The translations under genes and the position numbers were made by a program. Positions 1 to 8,616 of a stretch of DNA of 30,748 nucleotides are shown here, in pieces. Below the pieces are notes generated by a model. It did no database searches and had not been told where the DNA came from. It saw only the letters and a list, made by a program, of their open reading frames with translations. The stretch's first letter is position 1. Every line of letters begins with the position of its first letter. This stretch comes from Zelonia costaricensis (lineage: Eukaryota; Euglenozoa; Kinetoplastea; Trypanosomatida; Trypanosomatidae), in contig JASAOO010003229.1 in the NCBI GenBank assembly GCA_030849075.1, positions 1-30,748 of the forward strand, written 5' to 3'.

Positions 1-1291
1 CCACGGGAGCCTTCCGCCGGTCCTTCTCCTGTCTTCGACCTTTGTGAGGAGGCGGCGGGTGGGGTAGGGGGTACGGAGGAGGGCTGCGGTGTTCTGATCA
101 ACTGCACAGGGTGGGTGGTGAGGTGCAGGGGACGTGATGAGAGGAGGGGAAGTGGGGGGGCGTGGAGACGTGGGTGCAGCCAGCAGAGGGTGAAGCGGGG
201 GAGGGGGGGGGGGCTATCTCGTGGTCACTGTTGACAGCAGTTGCCTCGCAAGGTAGGCGAGCGAGGAGGCTGGGGCCCGGCGCACTCCCTCACATCCTTC
301 TTCACCACGCCGCCCCTCGAAGCAGACGGCGCCTCCCAGCGGTGAGGGGGGTGGGTGGGTGGGGCGTGTGGGGCGCAACAAGTCGCATGCCGACCGCAAC
401 ACTCATGGTTGGTTATTCTTTCCTTATTCTGTCTCGTTGTCTTTTGAGGCATGGCGTTAAACCGCGGTGTGGGTGCGTCAGTCCGTTCGATGTCCTGCCC
501 CCCGCCCCACCCAAGAAGTTCGTCCGCCCTCCCCCCCGCCATCCTTGCCTTTCCACGCCCCGTCGCGCTCCCCCTCGCCCAGTGTGTGGGGCCCCCCTGC
601 GCACAGCGTCTGTCTTCGTCCCAGCAGATGGGAGCCACGGCCGGAGGGGAGGGGGGCGGTTGGCGAGGACAGAGGTGTGGTCGAGGTCGGGGCAGGGCGG
701 TCTAACGGGACTGCAAGAGCGCACGGGAGAGCAGCTAGGTAGAGGAGGGATCGAAGCGGGGGTGGGGTGGGGGTGGGGAGCAAGGACGTGAAAGCCCGTT
801 TTCTAGTGTTTTGCCGCTGGCTCGTTATGCCCTCGTCCACCCCCCTTCCGTGCCACTCCCTCCCCCGGGGGCACGCGTGTGTGTGTGTGTGTGTGTGCTG
901 CTGGAGCTGCGCTGCACGGCCCCTCAACTCGCATCACGTCTCATCACACCGTCCCTCCCTTCCCTCGTCTTGGTGCGGTCGATGGATGTCTGTCTGTGTG
1001 TGTCGTGTGTGTGTCTGTGAGTGTGAAGGGGGGGGGGGCTTGATGCAACCTTCAGCAGCAAACAACCACACACGCAGACCTCCGGCAAGCAAGCATCAAT
1101 CATCAAGCATCAAGCACACACATCCCAATCCGCTGATAGTTAAAAAAGGCAGAGCCTTGATCACGCCTGTGTGTGTGTTTGTGTGTGTATCGAACAAGAG
1201 CCACTTCGTTGGATTCGTGTGCGAATGTGCGCGTTCTTGTCCTGCACAGCATGCCACTCACACAAACGGGCAACACTCACGGACGCGCTCG
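1..1291. other. Intergenic region downstream of PEX16
   Basis: I see no convincing gene here. Open frames on both strands are G/C-run and GT-repeat translations without family motifs, and most begin at non-ATG codons. The stretch holds G-rich tracts on the plus strand (for example around 199-212 and 1028-1039), a (GT)n run at about 876-898 and further GT-rich sequence at 1000-1020 and 1169-1187. By position it should contain the 3' untranslated region of the PEX16 mRNA and the splice region of the next gene to the left, outside the window. Confidence 0.6.
876..898. repeat. (GT)n microsatellite
   Basis: An uninterrupted GT dinucleotide run lies in the spacer downstream of PEX16. Read in the direction of transcription (minus strand) it is (AC)n. 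Confidence 0.9.
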
Positions 1292-2995
1292 TTACTGCCC
1301 GAGGGTGTAGAGGAAGCTATAGTACTGCATGGACAGGTAGTGCGACACGTAGAAGGTGATGCAGGGCCCCAGCAGGGGGATGCGGTTCACGAAGCCGCGG
1401 ATGAGGTGCTGGAAGATGAACTGCTTCAGCACGGCGGTGAAGAAGGGGTCGCGCAGGAAGTTGTAGAAGATGTTGCGCACCGCCTGCTGCACCCGCATCC
1501 GGTCCCGCGAGACGACCGGCAGCTCCATCACCGACTCCCCGATCGTCCCGGCGTTGGCGGCGGGGTTCGTGACCGCCGCCGCCGCCGCTGCCGCGCCCGC
1601 CCCGTCCTCGTCCCCCTCTGCGGACCCCGGCAGCGCCGCCGCCTCGCCGCCCTCCGCCGGCGCCGCCGCGGACGGCCCGCTCACGGCGTCCACGTCGGAC
1701 GCGTTCTCCTTGATGTACACCACCGGCACACGGTGGTGCCGCACGAGGCGGGCGAGGGCGGCGACGAGCAGGTCAAAGCCCGTCACGGCCGCCCACACGC
1801 GCCAGTTGCCCAGGAGCGTCTGCTGCGGCGTGGCGGACATGGCCTTGTGCAGCGCCGCGAACGGGTCCGGCCCGGGCGGCGTCGGCTTGGCTGGCAGGCC
1901 CGTCCGCTTTGCCTCCGCCGCGGCCTCCTCGATCGCCTTGGCGGCTGCCGCGAGCTCTGCCTTGGACACGGGCGGGGGCAGCACCCCAATCGTGCCGGCC
2001 TCCGCCTCGGGCAGCGCGAGGTGCGCCTGCCTGGCCACTGCCACCAGCGCCAAGGGGCGGAGCAGAAGGTAGGTGTCCAGCATCATGCCCAGGAGGTCGA
2101 TCCAGGTGAAGCCGATCACCTCCGCCTCCTCGAGCTCCGCCGCGTCGGCGTCATCGTCGTTGTGGTGGTGTGCAAACGTGACATGGTCCTCGCCGTCATC
2201 GAAGCCGGCCCCGTCGCCGCCGCTGATGCCGGGCAGGTACACGTGGCGGTGCTCGTGTCGCCGGTCCGACGCAACGCGCGGGATGACGAGGCGCGTGTTG
2301 TTGGGGCCCACGACGCGCCCGCGCAGGCTCCCGCCGGCCCCGGCCGCGCCACCGTAGTCCATCTGCGCGGCGCCGCAACTCCCTGCTGGGGTGGCCCCGG
2401 ACACAAAGCTGCCGCTCGGCACCGACGAGGCGCCGCTGCCGTTGCCGCCCCGCACGCGGCGGCGCGGGGTGAGGGTGGTGAGGTGCCGCAGCGCGCGGCG
2501 CATGGACACCTTCAGCGACTCCCACAGCCACGGCACAAGAAACAGCTGGCGGTGGACGCAGGCCTTTAGCGTGCACTTCACCGCCTCGAGCAGCAGCAGC
2601 GCGTTCCAGGCCTTGCGGTGCCCGGCGTACTTGCGGTAGATGAGCTCCATGAGGCACTCCACCTCCTGCACGGCCTGCAGCACGAAGGTCAGCAGCTCCG
2701 TCTTTGTGGTGCGGCGGCCGCCGGTGCTGGTGATGGCGAAGTTGGAGAAGCTGTGCAGCTTGCAGAGCGCGAAGGCGGCCTCGGAGGTGATAAGGTTGGT
2801 TGGGTCAGACCATAGCATCGTCAGGGTGCGCGAGAACTGCTCGAGGCTGGTGGCGCTCTCGGGGTTGGCGCGGACCCACTTGAAGTACCACCGCAGCGGT
2901 TCGAGCAGCTTGCCGAGAGGAATGCCCTCGCCACGCGGTCGCGGCGGCGATTCCGGCGACGCGGAGGAGGTGGTGGTCGTCAGCTCGCGGGACAT
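1292..2995 (-). CDS. PEX16: Peroxisome biogenesis factor 16 (PEX16)
   Basis: This 567-residue protein resembles PEX16, an integral peroxisomal membrane protein that helps insert other membrane proteins by recruiting PEX3/PEX19. In trypanosomatids the target organelle would be the glycosome. Visible family features are an N-terminal block (about 28-165) starting with WYFKWVRANPESATSLEQF, like the YxxxVxxNPxxxxxLE start of PEX16. A central YLLLRPLALVAVAR segment near 310 matches the conserved ILRPL region, followed by a W-rich helix (GNWRVWAAVTGFDLL). The C-terminal block (about 515-567) ends in a predicted membrane segment, RIPLLGPCITFYVSHYLS. The protein is much longer than human PEX16 (336 residues) because of Gly/Ser-rich (about 175-225) and Ala-rich (about 385-470) insertions. 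The start is an ATG just below a CA-rich 5' leader. Family assignment is from motifs only. Confidence 0.8.
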   Translation of the reverse strand: MSRELTTTTSSASPESPPRPRGEGIPLGKLLEPLRWYFKWVRANPESATSLEQFSRTLTMLWSDPTNLITSEAAFALCKLHSFSNFAITSTGGRRTTKTELLTFVLQAVQEVECLMELIYRKYAGHRKAWNALLLLEAVKCTLKACVHRQLFLVPWLWESLKVSMRRALRHLTTLTPRRRVRGGNGSGASSVPSGSFVSGATPAGSCGAAQMDYGGAAGAGGSLRGRVVGPNNTRLVIPRVASDRRHEHRHVYLPGISGGDGAGFDDGEDHVTFAHHHNDDDADAAELEEAEVIGFTWIDLLGMMLDTYLLLRPLALVAVARQAHLALPEAEAGTIGVLPPPVSKAELAAAAKAIEEAAAEAKRTGLPAKPTPPGPDPFAALHKAMSATPQQTLLGNWRVWAAVTGFDLLVAALARLVRHHRVPVVYIKENASDVDAVSGPSAAAPAEGGEAAALPGSAEGDEDGAGAAAAAAAVTNPAANAGTIGESVMELPVVSRDRMRVQQAVRNIFYNFLRDPFFTAVLKQFIFQHLIRGFVNRIPLLGPCITFYVSHYLSMQYYSFLYTLGQ

Positions 2996-3002
2996 GTTCG
3001 AA

Positions 3003-3050
3003 TGTGTGTGTGTGTATGTACGTGTACGTGTGTGTGTGTGTGTGTGTGTA
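3003..3050. repeat. (GT)n-rich tract in PEX16 5' leader
   Basis: A GT/GTAC-rich simple repeat immediately upstream of the PEX16 start codon. In the sense direction it is a CA-rich leader ending a few bases before the ATG. Confidence 0.85.
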
Positions 3051-3382
3051 GTCGTGTGCTAAATAGAATAGAGGCGGTGAGCGTGCGCGCGTTTGTGTGT
3101 AGAGGTGTGTGACGGGGCCCTGGGGGGGGGTCACCGCAAGTCGCACGTGCGTGGGGGTGGGGGTGGAGGAGGGGGGGGGGAGTGCAACACTGACGGCGGT
3201 GGATCAGCTACGACGACAAGGCAGACGAGGAGAGGGAGGGGGAGGGGTGACGGTGGTGAGTGCGAGACGATGGTTGAGCGGTGAAGAAGGCAGGGGGGGG
3301 GGATGTCGAGGGCCGCACGCATGCGAAGCCCCCCCTTCCCGAGTTACACGAGTGTCGAGTTGAGGGGCGACTTTAGCGGCCC

Positions 3383-3402
3383 GCACCCTTCCGCGAGGGT
3401 GC
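3383..3402. other. Perfect inverted repeat (hairpin)
   Basis: The sequence GCACCCT, a 6-base loop TCCGCG, then AGGGTGC forms a 7-bp perfect stem. It lies downstream of the DPM2 stop in what should be its 3' untranslated region. Whether the RNA folds or is bound by anything is unknown. Confidence 0.5.
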
Positions 3403-3675
3403 GCACCACTCGTACGGCTTGCGTCGCCATGCGCGACTTCATCGTCCTTTGCCTTGCTGCCCGATGCTGCCTCTGATGTCCTTCTCAGCTTTCAAGCTTC
3501 ACCTTCGAGTTGGCCTTGTCGGGTTGCGTGTTGATGCCTCAAGGCGAGGAGACAGCAGCGACGTCAACAACAGTCGAACTTCGTGTTGAGGGGAGTCCCA
3601 CCCACACGCGCACGCACCGAACAGCAGTGTGGCTGACGGGTGGGGACTTCCTTGCCCTCCTCCTCTCCCTGCATG

Positions 3676-4017
3676 CTACTCCGCTTTGCGCGGCACGGCG
3701 CCCAGCGGCGATGGCGCGCGAATCGCTGCTGCTGCTGCGGCGGCGGCGACAGAGGCTGGGTGGCTCGTAGGGTTTGGCGGGGGCACGTAGCCGGTGCGCC
3801 AGATGGTGTGCAGGGAGCCGACCGACATGCCCACGCCGAGCGCCGTCGTCATGATCAGCGCCGCGAGCAGCAGCCCGTACTCGCGCGGCAGGAAGAGGGC
3901 CTGTGTGAAGTGGGACTCGTCCACAAAGGGCATCACGCCGATCCACAGCACGTAGTACACGAAGAAGGACGTGTTGCCGGCCAGCAGCAGCCGGCCCAGC
4001 GCGCGGTCGGTCATCAT
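3676..4017 (-). CDS. DPM2: Dolichol-phosphate-mannose synthase regulatory subunit (DPM2-like)
   Basis: A 113-residue protein with two predicted membrane helices (about 10-31 and 48-70). Between them is the DPM2 signature: VYYVLWIGVMPFVDESHF followed by FLPREYG, matching the family pattern YYxxWxxxxPFxDxxH...FLPRxYA. DPM2 is a small ER membrane subunit that stabilises dolichol-phosphate-mannose synthase and, in animals, also associates with the GPI-GlcNAc transferase. The C-terminal tail after about residue 77 is Pro/Ala-rich with an eight-alanine run and goes beyond the human length (84 residues). Two adjacent ATGs at 4017 and 4014 are possible starts; the frame upstream has only a TTG. PIG-P, a similar two-helix ER protein, is the main alternative, but the PFxD and FLPR elements favour DPM2. 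Confidence 0.8.
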   Translation of the reverse strand: MMTDRALGRLLLAGNTSFFVYYVLWIGVMPFVDESHFTQALFLPREYGLLLAALIMTTALGVGMSVGSLHTIWRTGYVPPPNPTSHPASVAAAAAAAAIRAPSPLGAVPRKAE

Positions 4018-4200
4018 GGTGCGATGAGCGTTGGCTTTGGCGCCAGGGTCCAAAGCTGCGACGTCGAGGTGCGTGTACGCGCGCGTGTGTGTATGATGTG
4101 TACACAGTCGCGTCGACGCTCCAGCTGCGAGTCCAACAGCGGAGGTGCGGCTTGTTTACTATTCGATGCCCCCCACCATGCACGGCGGTTCGAGTGACGT

Positions 4201-4240
4201 GGGCAAGGAAAGGAGTGAGGAGAGGCAAAGGAGGGGGGGG
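4201..4240 (-). promoter_or_regulatory. Candidate polypyrimidine tract for DPM2 trans-splicing
   Basis: In the sense (minus) direction this is a C/T-rich run about 190-225 bases upstream of the DPM2 ATG. Trypanosomatid spliced-leader addition normally uses the first AG after such a tract. The acceptor would lie between here and the start codon, near 4158. This is inferred from position and composition only. Confidence 0.35.
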
Positions 4241-4442
4241 TGGTGGGTGGTTGAGGCTGGAGGCTGCATGAGGGGTGCTGCAAGGACTCTGTGCATGCCT
4301 GCGCGGCGGCTCCTTGATGCGCTGTAGTGGCACCAGCAGGGGAAGGACGTACGCCGGTGTCTGTGCGGACGACAGCGGGTGGCAGGGGTGCCGCCTCACG
4401 CCACCGCACACGACGAGAGCACCGCCTTGCCGCACCACACAG

Positions 4443-4443
<1 letters not shown>

Positions 4444-4485
<42 letters not shown>

Positions 4486-4507
4486 CACACACACACACAC
4501 ACACACA
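4444..4507. repeat. (CA)n microsatellite
   Basis: Two CA runs separated by one GT step (near 4483-4484), about 64 bp in total. In the sense direction it is (TG)n. Confidence 0.95.
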
Positions 4508-4728
4508 ACATTGCAGTGTTGTACTCCTTATCACCCATTACTTGCCGGGTAGCGATTTAAGGAGAAGCATCCGGCATGCTTGGTGCCCCCCACAGCGCTG
4601 CATTATACGGGATGCCCACCCAAGGAGACACACACACACACACATGCACACATGCACAGACGTCGGGCCGTTCTAGAAGGACGACGCCCACGGCAAGAGT
4701 GCGGTGCGCGCAGGGCGGAGGCGGGATA

Positions 4729-4747
4729 GGGGGGGGGGGGGGGGGGG
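4729..4747. repeat. G homopolymer of 19 bases
   Basis: An unbroken run of 19 G on the plus strand, so C19 in the transcript. Its exact length is uncertain because such runs are prone to sequencing error. Confidence 0.85.
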
Positions 4748-4904
4748 CTTTACGCGTTAGTGGTGCGGCACACAAGGGATAGCGAGATGCGAAGACGGAG
4801 TTCAGTCACCCCCCTCTCCGCCTTCTTCACCTGTTCTATCTCCTTCAATGAGAAGGGGTGGGGTGAGGGGAAGGACACGGCTTCGGGACATGACGGGCCC
4901 CTCA

Positions 4905-7900
4905 TCACTGCGGCGGCAGCGGCTTCAGGAACGCGTAGGCGTCGTCCTCCGGCTTCACGGCCGTGGCGTCGTGCGATATGCCGAGCCCACCAAGCACCGC
5001 CTCGTACGCCTTCTCCGCCTGCTGAAGGTAGTGGCCGTCGTAGACGAGGTTGGGCAGCAGTGTCGGCACCTGCACGAGGTGAAAGTGCTCGGAGCCGCGG
5101 CACAGCTCGGAGGCGCGCTGGGCAGCCGTCGCCGTCGGGGCGCCGGCCGCCACCACCGCGCTGGCCCCCTCCGCCTCTTCCGCGGCCGTCTGTGTTGTGG
5201 CGTGCAGGAGGTGTGCCCGGTCGTGCTCCGTCGCGCGGCGCAGCTTCGTCGACTCGGACCAGCCGAACGGGTGCGTCCAGCGCGTCTCGCTGGGCAGCTC
5301 CACCGGCGTCGGCACCAGACCCTGCAGCGCCACGGCGCCGCTGTCGATGGTGTACGCCACGGCGAGCACCAAGTCGTCGCGGCACACCGCGTACGCCGCC
5401 CCAGCCGCCTCCGACGTGTACGTGCGCATGACGTAGTCGCGCAGCGCCTCCTGCGAGAGCTGCGCCGCGTCGGCGGTGAAGTGCAGCACGCACGGGTCGC
5501 AGACGGCGGCCTCGGTAGCGTTGCCTCCACCGCCGCCGCTGCTGCTGTTGCGGTCCTCGTGGAAGCGTGGTGGGGCCTGGTCGGACGCGAAGGACTGCTG
5601 CACGACCCACACCACCGCCTCTGTCTGCGGCTCACGCGCGAGGGCGGTAATGATGGGGGCCGCCGCCGTGTAATCGCGCGTCGGGTCCACCTCAATCACC
5701 CCCGCGGCCTGCATCGCCGACAGGGCGAAGAGCGAGGACGTCGCAGTGGCGAGCACGACGCGACTGAGGCGTACGACATCCGCCGACTCAACCTTCGCCT
5801 GCTCCACCGCCTCAGCTGCCGCTGCTGCTGGCGGTGGTGGTGCCCGATGACTTGCGTCTGCCAGGAGCGGCGCGCGGCCTTGCTCCTGCTCCATCAAGAC
5901 ATCGTAGTACCAGTCCTGCACACTGAAGCGGAGGTGCTTGTTGGCCAGCAGCTCCGCCGGTGTCACAATCACGCGCGCCGGCACCCACTGCCCGTTACTC
6001 AGCACGGCGTACTGCGTCTCCTTCTCCTCGTCCACGGCGACACCGCGCAGGCTGCGACGCAGCACAAACGCGCCGCCCCACACGGCCGACACGCGACACA
6101 TGTTCTGCGCCACCTCCGCCGCGCCGTAGGAGGTGGCGAGGAACGGCGACTTGCCCTCGAAGGCGCCTGTGGACAGCAGCAGGTCGCGCACCATGTCGAC
6201 GGACTGCACCAGCGCAGCAGCCGCATCGGTACGAGCACCACCACCACCACCACCACCACCAACCGTCGGGTTCGTCGCGGTCGGCAGCACGTCCATCATG
6301 CCCATGAGCGACACGACGTCGAGGGCGGTGCCTGCGAGGTCGTACTTCTTCTGCAGGACCTGCGTCAGCGTGGCGTCCGGGTGCGTCGCCGCCTCGCGCG
6401 CGAAGATCGCGGCCGCCTCCGCGGCGGCGACCTCGGCGGCGGCCGACGTGTTCGCGACTGTTGGGTCGTCTGCGGGGTTGGCCGTCTTGGCGTGCAGCTG
6501 CTCCGCGAGCGAGGCCTCGACGTCCTTCACAAAGCGCATCATGCGGCGCTTGTCGAAGAGGCCGACGGCGGTGTTGCCGAAGACGCCGGCCCGCGTCAGC
6601 GGCACCTCCATCGCGGTGGTGGTGGTGGTCGTCGCCGTTCCTGCCTTGGCGTGGTGCTGAAGGAAGAGAAAGCGGTGCACGTGCTGGCACTCGAGGGAGC
6701 GGCCCATGCCAGAAGCGACGAGACTGCGCAGCAGCGGTCCACGGGCCATGAAGCAGATGGGCAGCACGTCGAAGAGGTACCGCCGGCGCCGCGCATCGGG
6801 CACGGCCTCGTCCATTCGGTTCACGAGCACGTCCGCGGCGCCGCCGCCGGCTGCCGTCGCGAGCTGCTGCACGTATGCGAGAAATCCGGTGTGATCGAAG
6901 GTGGACATGCCCGCGGCGTAGTGGTCGTCGCCGTCGCAGTGCAGCACCTTGAGCCCGTTGCGGGCGAGGGCCGCAGACATGATCGCCTGCACGAGGCCGG
7001 TGCCCTGCAGCACCACATCGAAGCGCAGCCCCAAGTCCAACCCGCACCCCGCCGCGTCGTAGCGGCGCGTGATCTTGTAGCACTTCACCGGCTGCCGCAC
7101 CGACTCCGGCCCGCGGTCCTCGGGGAACATCATCGGGTAGTCCTGCTCGTCCACCTGCTCGTACTGCAGGCCGCGCCGCACGCACTTGTCGAAGAACTCG
7201 AAGTCGTGCAGCTGCTTGTACGCGCGGTGGTGCGAGAAGACGCAGTACCCTGCCGCGCGTGCGTTCTTGGCCAGCAGCATCGCCAGCGTGTCGGCGAGGT
7301 CGTCGTTGCACACGTGGTTGAAGAGGATGTCAGAGAGGATCACCACGTCATAGCCGGCCCCACCAGGGGTGTAGGCGAGCACCTTGCTGATGTGCTCCTT
7401 CTTGCCCCACAGCAGCGGCTCCACGTAGCACCGCGTGCGGGACGCGAGGGCCAGCGCCTCCGTCTCCGCGTCGTCCGTCGGCTCCGCCGCTGGCGCGGAT
7501 GCTGTTGTGCCTTGTGAAGACGGGGACGTCGTAGCAGCGCCAGTGCTGCTGCGGCTGCTGCTGCTGGTGTCGGCTGCGGCGCGCTTCGAGGACAGCTGCA
7601 GCCGTGCCTGCTCCAACAGCTCCGCCTTCACGTCCGCATCGAGGTCGCCGGCGGCGCAGTTCGCCTCTACGTTGAGGGCGATGATGTCCAGCAAGTCGGC
7701 ATCCGGGTAGTCGGTCACGACACACAACCGGGCACCGTTCTTGTAGGCCGCGAGCGTGGGCACGCCGAGGCCGGCACCGAGCTCGATCACCGACTTGCCG
7801 CGCACATCAATCATCCGCTCATCCATGCGCTTGACGAGGTACTTGGCGGCGTTCCAGAGCTTGTGACCCCACAGGCTATGCCGCTTGTCGCGGAAGCGGA

Positions 7901-8135
7901 CATCCAGCGGCGGCGGGTTGAGGCGGACGAGGCGCTCGCGCAGCGCGACTTGCTCGGCTGCTGCTGCGTCGGCGCTGGTGATATGATCGAAGCGGTCCAG
8001 CAGTGGCGTGAAGTAGTCATAGGTGGTTCCCTCGGCAGCGAGGGCCTGGCGGCTGATGGAGAGCGTTTGCAGCGGGTACTCGGGCACCTCCTCCACCCCA
8101 CCGAAGAGATCGCCGAAGCCCTCGTCGTCTGACAT
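4905..8135 (-). CDS. Fusion: EFM7/Nnt1-like methyltransferase + Rab escort protein
   Basis: One uninterrupted 1076-residue frame holds two enzyme-type modules. Residues 1 to about 355 resemble EFM7/Nnt1-type protein methyltransferases: SLWGHKLWNAAKYL (about 84-97), the SAM-binding VIELGAGLGVPTLAAY (about 114-129), VVTDYPDADLL, then ILSDILFNH, VFSHHR and PMMFPEDRG. Residues about 372-1076 resemble Rab escort protein (REP), which presents Rab GTPases to geranylgeranyl transferase: FDVVLQGTGLVQAIMSAAL at 372 (nucleotide-binding fold), LPICFMARGPLLRSLVASG, MEVPLTRAGVFGN, SYGAAEVAQNMCRVSAVWGG, and a C-terminal LVYDGHYLQQAEKAYEAVLG typical of REP rather than GDI. Insertions include Gly8 and Thr runs. 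The usual YYGG after the first GDI motif is replaced by HYAAG. The start is the ATG at 8135 (MSDDEGFGD), close below a likely splice site; the frame runs open to 8399 but the extra residues are low complexity. Confidence 0.85.
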   Translation of the reverse strand: MSDDEGFGDLFGGVEEVPEYPLQTLSISRQALAAEGTTYDYFTPLLDRFDHITSADAAAAEQVALRERLVRLNPPPLDVRFRDKRHSLWGHKLWNAAKYLVKRMDERMIDVRGKSVIELGAGLGVPTLAAYKNGARLCVVTDYPDADLLDIIALNVEANCAAGDLDADVKAELLEQARLQLSSKRAAADTSSSSRSSTGAATTSPSSQGTTASAPAAEPTDDAETEALALASRTRCYVEPLLWGKKEHISKVLAYTPGGAGYDVVILSDILFNHVCNDDLADTLAMLLAKNARAAGYCVFSHHRAYKQLHDFEFFDKCVRRGLQYEQVDEQDYPMMFPEDRGPESVRQPVKCYKITRRYDAAGCGLDLGLRFDVVLQGTGLVQAIMSAALARNGLKVLHCDGDDHYAAGMSTFDHTGFLAYVQQLATAAGGGAADVLVNRMDEAVPDARRRRYLFDVLPICFMARGPLLRSLVASGMGRSLECQHVHRFLFLQHHAKAGTATTTTTTAMEVPLTRAGVFGNTAVGLFDKRRMMRFVKDVEASLAEQLHAKTANPADDPTVANTSAAAEVAAAEAAAIFAREAATHPDATLTQVLQKKYDLAGTALDVVSLMGMMDVLPTATNPTVGGGGGGGGARTDAAAALVQSVDMVRDLLLSTGAFEGKSPFLATSYGAAEVAQNMCRVSAVWGGAFVLRRSLRGVAVDEEKETQYAVLSNGQWVPARVIVTPAELLANKHLRFSVQDWYYDVLMEQEQGRAPLLADASHRAPPPPAAAAAEAVEQAKVESADVVRLSRVVLATATSSLFALSAMQAAGVIEVDPTRDYTAAAPIITALAREPQTEAVVWVVQQSFASDQAPPRFHEDRNSSSGGGGGNATEAAVCDPCVLHFTADAAQLSQEALRDYVMRTYTSEAAGAAYAVCRDDLVLAVAYTIDSGAVALQGLVPTPVELPSETRWTHPFGWSESTKLRRATEHDRAHLLHATTQTAAEEAEGASAVVAAGAPTATAAQRASELCRGSEHFHLVQVPTLLPNLVYDGHYLQQAEKAYEAVLGGLGISHDATAVKPEDDAYAFLKPLPPQ
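6238..6261. repeat. ACC trinucleotide repeat within the fusion CDS
   Basis: A short ACC repeat on the plus strand that encodes a run of eight glycines in the Rab escort half. It is an in-frame simple-sequence insertion in a variable loop, of the kind common in Leishmaniinae proteins. Confidence 0.8.
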
Positions 8136-8616
8136 GGCGCTATGTTCGTGCGTTAATGTGTATGGGCTGTGTTGATGTGTTAGTGTGTGTGAGGAAGCAG
8201 AGGTAGAGAGTCCAGTGCCAGGAGAGCAGGCGTAGGCGGAGCTGAGTGGGTTCCTGATGCTCGCACATGCGCGTGTGTGCGTGGAAGAGGGTGGGGGAGG
8301 GAAGAGGGGCAGGTGGTGAGTGAGGAGTGGGGGGAGACCAGCGGCGCACACGGGGGGGGGCGCGAAGCAGACCCGAGAGCTTCGACGAGCGAGACGCACG
8401 AAGAGTGCGTGCTGGTGTGTACGAAGCGTGCCAGCTTGCCCGATGCACCGCGGGGTAGCAACAGGTGTACAGCGGGGGAAAGAAGAGGAGAAAGGGCTGC
8501 GTTGTCTTCAGCTTCCCAGAAGACTGTGTCCGGTGTGCGACACGCGTCGGCGGGGGGAGGGGGGGAGGGAAGGAGGGGTGGTTGGTTGGCCGGGCGGCAC
8601 ACCGCGCATGCCCCGC
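8136..8616. other. Spacer between the fusion gene and the coiled-coil gene
   Basis: No gene is supported. The section 8136-8260 would be the 5' leader of the fusion mRNA; 8281-8338 is a long sense-strand polypyrimidine tract. G-runs at about 8350-8360 and 8550-8580 lie in the presumed 3' untranslated region of the coiled-coil gene. Confidence 0.5.
8260..8338 (-). promoter_or_regulatory. Candidate trans-splice acceptor region for the fusion gene
   Basis: On the sense strand a long C/T tract (8338 down to 8281) is followed by the first AG at 8261-8260. Spliced-leader addition there would give a 5' leader of about 125 bases before the ATG at 8135. It would also exclude the upstream extension of the frame from the mRNA. 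The site is inferred from the general trypanosomatid rule, not shown. Confidence 0.4.

Larger units (their letters stand above)
2996..3675. other. Spacer between PEX16 and DPM2 genes
   Basis: No gene is supported here. The part next to PEX16 is CA-rich in the sense direction (3003-3050), then come G-runs on the plus strand that are C/T-runs in the sense direction (about 3122-3183, 3217-3248 and 3291-3302). These are plausible polypyrimidine signals for PEX16 trans-splicing, with AG candidates at 3120-3121 and 3059-3060. The half nearer DPM2 (about 3310-3675) is less repetitive and should carry its 3' untranslated region; it contains the hairpin listed separately. Confidence 0.55.
4018..4904. 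other. Spacer between DPM2 and methyltransferase-REP genes
   Basis: No gene is supported. From low to high coordinates it holds a purine-rich plus-strand stretch at 4201-4240 (a sense-strand polypyrimidine tract, the likely trans-splicing signal for DPM2), a (CA)n microsatellite at 4444-4507, a short CA run at 4628-4643, and a 19-base G homopolymer at 4729-4747. The part next to 4904 should be the 3' untranslated region of the fusion gene. Confidence 0.55.

Noticed and set aside
162..791. 209-codon plus-strand frame at the left edge
   Set aside because: Starts at GTG, low-complexity, opposite to the direction of all other genes and without family features.
767..2569. 600-codon plus-strand frame over PEX16
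   Set aside because: Its second half is antisense to PEX16 and its first half is GT-repeat sequence. It has no recognisable domain.
4180..4200. tRNA B-box-like GGTTCGAGT
   Set aside because: The conserved CC after the core is missing and there is no A box or cloverleaf nearby.
4848..7517. Long plus-strand open frame (889 codons) opposite the fusion gene
   Set aside because: It is an antisense shadow of a GC-rich gene whose minus-strand frame has clear family motifs; its own translation is Arg/His/Gly-rich with no domain.
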